Source: Tanypteryx hageni (lineage: Eukaryota > Arthropoda > Insecta > Odonata > Petaluridae). Taken from it: a stretch of 64,000 nt of DNA. The translations under genes were made by a program, and so were the position numbers. Every line of letters starts with the position of its first letter. Positions within the stretch are counted from its first letter, which is position 1. The stretch is from the NCBI GenBank assembly GCA_028673005.1, contig CM054116.1, positions 72,615,315 through 72,679,314 of the forward strand. The letters are read 5' to 3'. Below are positions 55,447-64,000 of this stretch, piece after piece. The notes below the pieces were generated by a model. That model worked only from the letters and a program-made list of their open reading frames with translations. It searched no databases and was not told where the DNA came from.

Positions 55447-56436
55447 ATGGCTTCCCATAGGTTTTTTGTTGCTCTTTTCAAAAGCTCTGTTGAATGTGAG
55501 CTGCTCCAAGCACGCATCACAGAACTCGAGAGGATTGTGGCGAAGCTCCTCTCTACGGTTAGGGACCTCCGAGTCGCCTTGCCGTATCAAGGTGGTACCT
55601 CGAGCTAGATCGAGAGCGAAGGCTGGCTGGGTCGTTGAAGAGAGAGCCGTAGGCGACACTAACCCGGAAAGGGTGGCTTCATCTTTCGAGCCCGACGGGT
55701 GGAAGGCGGCTACCAAAGGTCGCGGGAGAGTGGGGCGGCCATGGCGGGGAGACGGGAAGGCGGAAGCTGACACTATCCCCGTCAAAAACAGATTCGAAGC
55801 GCTATCGGAGGATGGTACGACGAATTCTGTGGCCGCATCCACTCTCCCCGACTCGAGGGATGCCGCACCTAGCGGAGGTCGGGTTGGGAGGGGGGAATCT
55901 TAGTGATAGGTAGCTCGAACGTCCGGCGTTTAGTGGCACCGTTGAGGGAAAGAGCCCGCCGGGAGGGAGATGAGCGTGTGTTCTCCTGGTGTATTCCAGG
56001 CGGAACAGTGCCACAGGTGACGAAGGCGGTTCGGGCGGCGGCAAGTGACACGGGATGCTCCAAGCTGCGGATAGTGGCGCATGTAGGCACCAATGACGCA
56101 GAGTATCGGGGTTCTGAGGAGATATTGGATTCCTTCGGGGATCTGTGCTCTGAGGTTCACCGACTCCGACGGGTCATGGGTATCGACATGCGCCTGACCG
56201 TATGCAGCATGGTCCCGCGGACCGACCGGGGTTCGACGGCTTGGAGCCGAGTGATCGGCTTGAATCGGAGACTCTGGAAGTTTTGCGAGAACATGGGAGT
56301 AGATTTCGTGGAACTCGGGCCGGTTCTCGAATCGTGTAGGGTGCCCCTGAACCGATTGGGAGTTCACTATACTGGCGTGGCAGCCCAGAAGGTAGGTGGT
56401 AGAATCTACGAGCATTGTAGAGCTTTTTTAGATTAG
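55447..56436 (+). pseudogene. Family B ORF1: coiled coil plus SGNH/GDSL esterase-like domain
   Basis: The ATG at 55447 opens a frame (MASHRFFVALFKSSVECELL) with a leucine-heptad segment, LLQARITELERIVAKLLSTV, a probable coiled coil. That frame stops near 55605; the next part, with PVKNRFEALSEDGTTNS, is in the +1 frame. After a G-run near 55890 the original frame resumes with GILVIGSSNVRRL. The C-terminal ~180 residues fit an SGNH hydrolase: VIGSSNVRRL (block I Ser), SWCIPGGTVPQV, VAHVGTNDAEY (block III Asn) and LNRLGVHYTGVAAQKVG (block V His). Esterase-type ORF1 proteins are known in CR1 and L2-like LINEs, where they are thought to act in RNP assembly or membrane/lipid interaction. Two compensating frameshifts, one at a homopolymer, are the visible damage. 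Confidence 0.87.
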
Positions 56437-56639
56437 GGAGTAGGTCAGTGCGTAGGTCAATTTTGGGGTCATCAAATAACTGCACTAATTATCAGAATAA
56501 CTTTATTAACTCGGATAGTAGGTAAATACCTAGGTCGACGTTGGGACTCAATAAACTCTGCGCTAACAATAGCAATGATAACGCCGCTCTTAGAAGTCGC
56601 ACCATCCATAACACAGAAAAAATTCAGAAGAGGCCCGAA

Positions 56640-59405
56640 AGCGACTCATTAATATTTTAAAATATAAACTGCCGTAGTATCAGGAATAAGACAGCAGAAT
56701 TTCAGAATTAATAAGAGGAAACTGAGGCAGATGTAGTGATAGGCACAGAGAGCTGGCTAACTTCGGATATACACGACCGAGAAATTTTCCCTTTAAGATA
56801 TAATATTCACAGACGAGATAGGGTAAATAGGAACGGAGGTGGAGTTTTTATAGCGGTGAAGGACACGCTTATCAGTTCGCCAATTGAGTTTACCGAAAAC
56901 AGAATAGAAAGCATTTGGTGTACAATCAGCAGGGGGGGTTTAGGAAACATCCACTTATGTGCGTGCTATAGGCCGCCAGGTGCAGACGCAGAAGAAATAT
57001 ATGAGCTAGAGGCCCAAATCAACTCAATACAGATGAAAAATAGCAAAAGTCTTATTATAGTAGGGGGAGACCTCAATCTACCCTCGATAAATTGTCGCAG
57101 TTGCAGCTTCACACCACCCGGTAGAAATCGTGAGTCATACGAAGCACTAATAGACATCTTCAATAAACATTCCCTTATCCAGGTAGTCATAGAACACACG
57201 AGAGAGGACAATATATTAGACTTAATAGCAATTAATATCCCTGAACGTGTTTCTGAAGTAGTTATTGAAGAAGGAATCAGCGATCACCGAGTAGTTCGAG
57301 TTCTCTTGAACATAGCATTCGTAAAGTATTGCAAGCCTAAGCGAAAAGTGTACATATTTTAAAATGCTAACTTTTCGGACTTTAAAGAGAAACTTATTAA
57401 AGATTACGCAACTTTCAGCAAATTAGCAAGCACGAAGAACGTTGAGGAAACTTGGAAAGCTTTCTTATCAGTAATTAGAACAGGTATAAATACGTACACA
57501 CCAAGTAAATATATTACCGATAATGGGGAACCTAGGTGGTATAATCGGCAGGTTAGATGTGCTCTCAGGCGACAAAGAAAGCTTCACTCGAAACTTAAAT
57601 GCGCCAAAAATAATACGTCACAGGGGGTAGTAAATACAATTTCATACAAGTACAGAAATTTTCGGACTTGGACTAAAAAGATTATGTGCAAGGCATTAAT
57701 GAACTTCAAGAAAAAGATTCTCTGTGAACATCTAAACGAAAATCCCAAAATCTTTTGGTCTTATGTTAGAAAAGTTCAAGATCGACGCACAACCGTAGCA
57801 CCATTAAGAAACGACAAAGGAGAGGTAGTTTACGATAGCATTGATAATGGAAACTTGTTAAACTCATTTTTTCAAAGCGTATTTACGACCGAAGTGGAGA
57901 AAGGAAAGGACGATACACCCGAACCAAGCGAAGAGAAGATGAACGATATACTTACATCAGCAAAAGGGATAGCAGAACAGCTCAAAATCATCAATGCATA
58001 CAAATCCCCGGGACCGGATGAGATACCAGCTAGAGTACTAAAGGAATTAGCGTTAGAAATAGCACCTTATCTCAAAATAGTTTTCAGTAAGTCACTTAGT
58101 CATGGCGTTATACCTAAGGAATGGAAATTAGCGTTTATAACTCTGCTACATAAAGGCGGGAAAAAAGACGAACAAGAAAACTACAGGCCGATTTCGCTAA
58201 CCTCAATATCTTGCAAGATTCTAGAGCACACCATCGTTAGTTCCGTGATGGACTTCTTAGATAGCCAGGACTTGCTCAGTAAATATCAGCACGGTTTTAG
58301 GAAGGCAAGATCTTGTGAAACTCAGCTCGCTCTGTTTGCACATGATATACTACGATCCGGTGATCGAAAGACTCAGTTAGACGCGGTTTTTCTTGACTTC
58401 AAGAAGGCATTCGATAAAGTCCCTCATAGTAAGTTATTGAAAAAATTACAAGTCGGTGGAATAAATCGAAAGATAATCGAGTGGAACGAGGACTTTCTCA
58501 ATGACCGGGAACAAATAGTAGTCATAGATGGATTTAAATCAGATTCGGTCAGCGTGGCCACCGGCGTTCCACAGGGAAGTGTCATCGGTCCCCTATTACT
58601 CCTTATATACATAAATGATTTAGATAAGGTTATTACAAGTAAAATCAAGTTATTCGCGGATGATACGGTAGTTTACAGAGAGATTAACAGTCCTGCTGAT
58701 CAAGCATTACTTTCTAACTACCTACACGCAATTCTCGAGTGGTGTAAAGAGTGGCAGTTAGAGCTGAACTTAGGTAAGTGTTCCGTCATGAGATTCTGGA
58801 GAAACAAAACAATTGAGGCAATGAATTACAGTATAGAAGGCGTACATCTAAAATTAGCCGAATCCGTGAAATACTAAGGCGTCATTTTAACAAGTAACCT
58901 CTCGTGGGACACACACATACGAAATATATCCGGGAAAGCTAAGCAGAAACTAGGATTCATCAAACGGATAGTAGGTAAAAGCGAAGAAAAAGTCAAAGAG
59001 ACATGTTACTTTTCTTTAGTTAGACCGCTGCTAGAGAATGCGTCGAGCATATGGGATCCGTACGAGAAAGGATTAATCACCGAGTTAGAGAAAGTGCAGC
59101 GAAAAGCTGCTAGATTCGTCAAAAATTGTTATGATAGAAATAAAAACGTTACAGGCTTGATACAGGACTTAGGATGGGAATCACTAGCTGAGCGCCGATT
59201 ACGTGCTAGGTTAAAACTTCTTGAAAGATTTAGAACGTGTACTTTCTCAAGCGACGTCGAAGAAATAATAAGAACTCCCACCTATATCGGTAGAATGGAC
59301 CATCCTCGTATAATAAGAGAGGCAGCCTGTAGGACGGAGAGATACAAAGGCTCATTTTCCCCTAGAATGATAGCTGAGCAGAATAAAACTTGCGGTCAAA
59401 AGTAA
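56640..59405 (+). pseudogene. Family B ORF2: APE endonuclease and reverse transcriptase, nonsense-broken
   Basis: The whole protein lies in one reading frame to the stop after GQK at 59403-59405. Endonuclease: NINCRSIRNKTAEFQ, VVIGTESWL, RNGGGVFIAV, LCACYRPPG, IIVGGDLNLPSIN, DNILDLIAINI and GISDHRVVRVL. RT: KIINAYKSPGPDEIPARVL, NYRPISLTSISCKILEH, HGFRKARSCETQ, VFLDFKKAFDKVPH, ATGVPQGSVIGPLLLLIYIND, the FADD box (KLFADDTVVYRE) and SIWDPYEKGLITELEKVQRK. Breaks are nonsense codons only: paired TAA at 56709-56714, TAA at 57360-57362 and TAA at 58875-58877; I saw no frameshift. The GGDLN block has Leu where Phe is usual (family A reads GGDFN). It is clearly related to family A but distinct in sequence throughout. 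Confidence 0.92.
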
Positions 59406-59518
59406 CCTCGCGTAGGGGTGTAAACCCAGACCTAATTTTGGAGTTTTCCCCTTGGTGTTAATGCACCCCCTACCACACACCCTTGCGGTGGCTTGCAGGG
59501 TAAACTGTAGATGTAGAT
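59406..59518 (+). other. Family B 3' UTR and tail
   Basis: It contains gcaccccctaccacacac, gcggtggcttgcagggtaaa and tagatg repeats, parallel to the family A 3' end. It joins directly to the transposase sequence at the TSD GTGAAG. Confidence 0.75.
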
Positions 59519-61153
59519 GTGAAGCAACAGCACTTCAGTGCTTTATGCTGTCATCTGTACTCTCTAAAAATAAGGATGTAATAGCTGTCTATCCTGTAAA
59601 GAAACTTACAGCATGCCATTTAAAGGAATTGGTAGCAGAAGTGTTGCAGATTGTGGGAAAGATCGTTTATAAAATTGTGTCATTAATCTCAGATAATAAT
59701 AGAGTAAATAGAACCATGTTTCAGATGTTGTGTGCAGGGACTTAAGGTACACATTTTGTTAATCCTATGAATAAGGATCATAAGGTATTCATTGTATTTG
59801 ACACTGTCCACCTTTTAAAATCGATTAGAAATAACTGGCTTAATCAGTGGAAAACTAATCAAACATTTTATGTTCCATCTTTTAATGATATCACTCAGTT
59901 ATTGAAGCCAACTGTGCAACATCTTAAAATGATTTATAATAAAGAGTTGGGTAAAAATATAAAAACTGCTCCTGCCTAATCTCAGAAAGTTTTATATCCA
60001 TCCCCTTTGGAAAGGCAGGATGTTGTTAAGTTGTTAAGAATGCAGTTAAGTTTTTTGATGAAAAGAATATTGCTGCTTTGGAACATTTTTCAAGTGAATT
60101 TGGGGATGGTTTCCTTGAAACAAAAATATTTATGGAGATTATATTGTGCTGCTGGATTATCGTGAATGCCAAAAATCCTTTCAAAGGTGTTCACTTAAGA
60201 GAAACATTTTGCCATCCAATTCACAGTGTTGATGATTCAAGTTTAGAATTTCTTAAAAAGTTTTGTTTGTGGTTAGATGAGTGGCATGCCAAGGAATCCC
60301 ATCTTGGAAAATTGTCTAATGATACATATATAGCACTGAGGCATAACAGCCAATGTTTGATAGATATCTCCTGCCATTTGCTTCTTCATTTTCCTGCTAA
60401 ATATGTTCTATTGGGGAAATTCCAGACTGATCAGCTGGAATCCAGGTTTGGCCAATATCGCAGCATGAATGGTGGGAACTATAATGTTGGTATAAAGCAA
60501 GTATTAGAAACTGAAAAAATACTGATAGTCATTAGTATTCTAAAAATGAAATCTGCTATGTTTGGTGAGTTACCATTAAAAACATTTTGAAGTTTTTAGA
60601 CAGAGGACTAATGTGGCCTTCGAAATTTGTTGTGGATATTTGTCTTATTACATTTGGCGTTTTTGCCTTGTTAATAAGTGAGGAATACGAAACAAAATTT
60701 ATTGATTGTAACAATAAAAAAAAATTTGGTAAATTTGTCGATGTTGAAAATGGAAAATATGTGCCTAGATATGTCAAGTGTTTGTAGTTGTGGAGTGTCG
60801 ATTAAAAATCTAGTAAAAATCTGTGTTGAAACCATGAGCAATATTTTACTAAATAACTATTGTAAAAATAAAACATGCAATAAAGAGGGAAAAGAGTGGC
60901 ACTAAACGTAAGTTAAGTACACTCATTGCTTATTTTGTGATTTTTATTTACGAAATTATTAATCAGTTTTTATCCTGTGTTCTGAAAATTATTAAAGACT
61001 CCTGGTAAATTGTAGCGTTCATCACAATATTTACGTATATGTTGTGATAAAAACTAGAATATGTACCATATTCTGATGTTCGTGCCACCATATTCCCGCA
61101 TCACTCGCGTGACGCCACAAATCCTAGTACTTCGAGAAGGCCTTGTTTGAGCC

Positions 61154-61485
61154 CTTTAAACATACGTACCGACGGCGCAGTGGGTCAAATTCTTAGCCTC
61201 CTTGTGGTTTTAAACCGTCCAGAAGACGTGGCAGGGTGTGCGCTGAGACAAAAGCACCCAGAAGTAGTTAGCGGTTGTGATTGGCTATTTTGTGAAGCAA
61301 CCCAATTCAATGTTGTTACGTTGTTACTTGTCATGAGCTGCTGTTTTTGTTTTCTGAGTTTCGTCTGTTTTGCATGCGTGGGGTAAAGTGTGAACCGACG
61401 TGTTTATGACACCGATTTAGACAAGTTTTTAACATATATTTATAATTTTTTAGATATAATTTATAACTTTTTGCCTATATTTACA
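61154..61485. other. Presumed 5' region of the hAT element
   Basis: This lies between the P-like TSD and the hAT reading frame. A cagtgggtcaaattctta word near 61179 could be a hAT-type end, but no matching inverted end was found before 64000, so the terminus is unresolved. Confidence 0.35.
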
Positions 61486-63603
61486 ATGGGAAACAGTGTT
61501 GACGGTGTACTGAATGCGTCGTTTTCTGCCAGAGCTTTTGCGGATTGTATAAACATAGTCGAAGAAGGTAAGCCTCGTCCTTCTCTTCCAAATTTACTGT
61601 GCAAGCACAAAGATGCAAAACCTGAGTACATGAGACATTTCTCTGTTTCACAATACGATATAGTAGAATGGTTAACTGGATGTGAAGTGCGGTCAAGACT
61701 TTTTTGTTGGCCTTGTTTATTATTCTCCAAAGAGAAAGGTGTTTGGAATAAGCACGGGTATTCCGATCTTAATCATTAAGCTGCAGAAGTTCAAAAACAT
61801 GAGCGCTCCCAACCACATGTTCAGTCATTTTTAAATCTTAAGATGTTTGGAAAACAAAGAATGGGCACTCTCATGGACAGCCAAAGAAAAATTGAAATTA
61901 GCCGTCATAATGAACAAGTAAAGAAAAATAGAAACATTTTAAAAAGATTAATTGATGCTGTATGTTATTTGGCTAAGCAAGAGCTTCCTTTGAGAGGTCA
62001 TGATAAGTCTGAAGATTCAGCCAACCGAGGGAATTATATAGAATTTTTAAATGTGCTCCGTGAGTATGATCCTCTTTTAGACAGTCATTTAAATGCATCG
62101 ACTGTATTTCGAGGAACTTCTCCCACAGTACAAAATGATATCATTAACGATATATCTGATGTGGTTAAAGATGCTATAAAGAAAGAAATTTCTTCCGCTA
62201 CATTTGTGGCCATTCTTCTGGATGAAACTTCTGATGTCATGTCGAAATCGCAGCTATCAACTGTTATCCGTTTTGTCCATAATGGGCAAACACACGAAAG
62301 GTTCATCGGATTTACAGACGTAAGTGATGATAGAATGTCTAGTGGTCTTTTTAAACATAATGTAAACAGAGTTGAGGAATTAAATATTAAGGACAAGTTG
62401 GTCGGCCAAACTTATGATGGTGCCTGTGTAATGAGTGGACATAAATGGGTTGCAGGGTAAAGTTATCGAGGCCTATCCTTTAGCAATATTTGCGCATTGC
62501 TACACTCACGTTTTGAACTTAGTTTTGAAGCAAAGCGTCTCGAATATCAAGGAATGTAGATTGTTTTTCCAAACCATCAGTGAATTGGCAGCTTATTTTT
62601 CTAAATCATCGAAAAGATTGCAATATTTTGTTGCTAAAAAATTACTCTCCGTCGCACCAACCAGATAGAACTTTACTTCCCGTTTATAAAACACAGTAAA
62701 ACACCACAGAAGTCAACTTATTGAATTTTTTTAACACATTGTGGAGAATTCTGGGGAATGGAACATGGATACTGTAATCAAAGTTCGTGGTTTTTTTGTA
62801 TTTCTTGCAAGATTTTCAAACAATTATTTTGCTAGAAATTTTTTGTGTTCTGTTTGGCTATACTGATGTTTTGAATAATATATTGCAAACATCATCCTAT
62901 GACATATTTTACTGTTGTAAAAAGGTGCATGATACTATGAAAAGCTTAGGAATGACAAGGAACATAGATTTGATGATATTTGGGTTTCTGCAAAGGTAAA
63001 GCATACGGCTGAGGAGTCGAAGCCTAAAAGACGAAAATGATCTGAAAAAGAGGAGAAGAGCGCGTGCCTTCGATTATACCAGAGAATAGTCGACTGCATG
63101 TGCCTGGAGATGGAAGAAAGATACTCTTCACTTTCGAAATTTGAGTTTTTTCAACTTCTTTGTAGCGAAAGATATGGTCAATATACGAAAACTTTTCCTG
63201 ATGGTATTCTAGAAAAATTAAAGGATTTCTACGGGCCAGTTTTTGACAACGTTCACCTAAAAATGAATAAAAAGTGCTCTTTTCTTCTGATAAATTTGCG
63301 AGGAAACCAGTGCATCACCTATTAAAATTCATGCAAGAAAATCAGCTTCAGGTTGCATTCAAGGAGATTTATAAATTAGCGGAACTTATCATGACGATTC
63401 CGAGTTCTACCGCTACAGTCGAGCGTTCTTTTTCAGCTATGAAGAGAATACATACGTGTTATAGAGGAACACAAACACAGGAAAGGTTATGCGGCCTAAG
63501 TTCACTCGGCATTGAAAAGACATTGCTGGTGGAACTGAAGAAAAGACCTTCATTTTATGACACAATTCCTAAGGCAAAACAAGAGATTGGAACTGGTGTA
63601 TAA
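61486..63603 (+). pseudogene. hAT transposase, ZMYM1-like (TTF + DUF4371 type), decayed
   Basis: It would cut and paste a hAT transposon. The ATG at 61486 starts MGNSVDGVLNAS. A TTF-type zinc-finger region follows: VRSRLFCWPCLLFSKEKGVW, then after a stop at 61777-61779, AAEVQKHERSQPH. The DUF4371-like part has GNYIEFLNVLREYDPLLD and the catalytic block VAILLDETSDVMSK, then KLVGQTYDGACVMSG (second Asp) and, after a one-base frameshift near 62440, FAHCYTHVLNLVLKQ, the Cys-x2-His block. A badly broken insertion domain fills 62668-63100. The hATC dimerisation region closes it: MTIPSSTATVERSFSAMKRI (catalytic Glu) and RLCGLSSLGIEKTLL. It is recognisable end to end but inactive. ZMYM1 annotations in animals often denote this transposon class. 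Confidence 0.9.
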
Positions 63604-64000
63604 ATAAGTAAGTAAAATGAGTTTTTTAAACCTTTCTTTGATTCAATCCGGAAAATAATATTTTCCCAAGTGAATACTTTTTCAGATTTATGTGCGTATT
63701 ATATGGTTGTATTTAAAAATCGTAACAAAATATAGATAATTCGTGCCTCACTCTAGTATTTGCCAATGATATTCTAATCTTCTCACAACGAAGCGGTAAC
63801 CCTCTGTGCTTCTCACATAAATGGTGCGCGTGATGCATAGCTATAGTCTATTTGACGGGGAACCTTTGTGTTGTCCATAATTATGGATTGTATAGTTAAA
63901 ATTATATGTTAGTAAATTAAAGTACACAAAATTATTCTACGATTAATTGCATTAGACCAATTAAGAAGAGCGCTGCTGCGCTATGCTCTCTTAAACCTTT
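63604..64000. other. 3' flank of hAT element, terminus not resolved
   Basis: AT-rich sequence with no inverted end matching the 61.2-kb region. The hAT 3' end may lie here unrecognised or beyond the window. Confidence 0.35.

Larger units (their letters stand above)
51187..59518 (+). mobile_element. CR1/L2-like LINE family B, near full length, with nested insertions
   Basis: Removing this block restores the transposase frame exactly (GGTGAAG joined to CAACAGC gives Gly-Glu-Ala-Thr), and GTGAAG is duplicated at 51181-51186 and 59519-59524. Layout: a long AT-rich 5' region (51187-51959 and 54971-55446, split by family A and carrying a Penelope fragment), ORF1 (55447-56436), ORF2 (about 56640-59405) and a 3' UTR. 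The 3' UTR ends in gtggcttgcagggtaaactg and tagatg repeats. Net of insertions it is about 5.2 kb, plausible for a complete element. Its real 5' start and promoter were not identified by motif, only inferred from the TSD. Confidence 0.87.
50541..60905 (+). pseudogene. P-element/THAP9-like transposase, interrupted and decayed
   Basis: The segment before the insertion (50541-51186) has a coiled-coil-like stretch, then SVSYMR, a stop at 50991-50993, and ISIMLDEIYVKPGLSYVGGK, which holds a candidate catalytic Asp. After the insertion the same frame resumes (59521 on): ATALQCFMLSSVL, VSLISDNNRVNR (candidate second Asp), VFIVFDTVHLLKSIRNNWLN, a signature block of P/THAP9 transposases, then after a frameshift near 60060 GKFQTDQLESRFGQYRSMNG and IKQVLETEKILIVISILK. 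A C-terminal part follows in another frame to 60905. Stops at 59743 and 59977 add damage. No N-terminal THAP zinc finger is visible; an acceptor-like ttaattttag just before 50533 suggests a missing upstream exon. A 15-bp duplication near 50613-50643 repeats WHNNV. Confidence 0.9.
50483..61145 (+). mobile_element. P-element/THAP9-like DNA transposon, interrupted
   Basis: The terminal inverted repeats contain a perfect 17-mer, caaggccttctcgaagt at 50482-50498 and its reverse complement at 61129-61145. The exact octamer TTTGAGCC flanks at 50475-50482 and 61146-61153, the TSD length typical of P elements; one base is shared between TSD and left TIR. The transposase gene inside is split by an 8332-bp LINE insertion (51187-59518). 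Without that insertion the transposon would be about 2.3 kb. Confidence 0.9.

Noticed and set aside
55441..55842. 133-codon minus-strand frame and others opposite 55.9-56.5 kb
   Set aside because: GC-rich antisense shadows of the LINE B ORF1.
1..64000. CRISPR arrays, bacterial operons, rRNA genes
   Set aside because: No regularly spaced identical repeats with unique spacers, no ribosome-binding-site-spaced gene clusters and no rRNA-like sequence were seen; the content is eukaryotic.

Overview
The window looks like insect (at least arthropod) nuclear DNA. It is strongly AT-rich, has no operon-like gene packing, and shows no intact host gene that I can support. What it holds is a graveyard of transposable elements (TEs): at least four LINE lineages (RTE-like, Jockey-like, and two CR1/L2-like families), a Penelope-like element (PLE), a P-element/THAP9-like DNA transposon, a ZMYM1-type hAT transposon, several non-autonomous hAT elements, a tRNA-derived SINE, foldback hairpins and dispersed repeats. 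I cannot name the species or order.

0-22 kb: an AT-rich background carrying a tandem-repeat element (1.6-2.4 kb, with an inverted relative at 18.4-18.9 kb), a 5'-truncated RTE-like LINE (2.9-4.6 kb), a LINE fragment split by a 287-bp hAT MITE with an 8-bp target-site duplication (TSD) at 5.5 kb, two more hAT-type non-autonomous elements (8.7-9.4 and 9.9-10.2 kb), a foldback element (17.2 kb), and a broken tRNA-like sequence beside a 190-bp hairpin (17.7-18.1 kb).

22.47-29.39 kb: one composite Penelope insertion bounded by an 11-bp direct repeat. On the minus strand it has a 5' pLTR, a decayed RT/GIY-YIG reading frame and a 3' pLTR. At its 5' end it carries an inverted, 5'-truncated second piece on the plus strand. 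A Jockey-like LINE (gag ORF intact, RT ORF broken, endonuclease internally deleted) sits inside the Penelope 3' UTR. Each of the three pLTR copies contains a hammerhead-ribozyme motif. One (29.28 kb) has an apparently complete core, one is slightly decayed, and one has lost a core G.

29.4-50.4 kb: mostly featureless AT-rich DNA, with a 5'-truncated CR1/L2-like RT whose 484-codon frame is still open (36.8-38.3 kb), a SINE (41.2 kb), small LINE fragments (42.9 and 44.0 kb) and two inverted-repeat hairpins built from Penelope-like or hammerhead-like sequence (34.1 and 47.1 kb).

50.48-61.15 kb: a three-level nest. A P-element-like transposon (17-bp terminal inverted repeats, 8-bp TSD) has its transposase interrupted by an 8.3-kb CR1/L2-like LINE (family B: ORF1 with an SGNH esterase domain, ORF2 with endonuclease and RT). 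The 5' region of B was in turn hit by a 3.0-kb second LINE (family A, nearly identical to the 36.8-kb copy) and by a 163-bp Penelope fragment that keeps a hammerhead motif and a 12-bp TSD. A decayed hAT transposase follows (61.5-63.6 kb).

These genes do not work together as a host pathway. The useful content is the order of insertions and the ribozyme-bearing Penelope ends.
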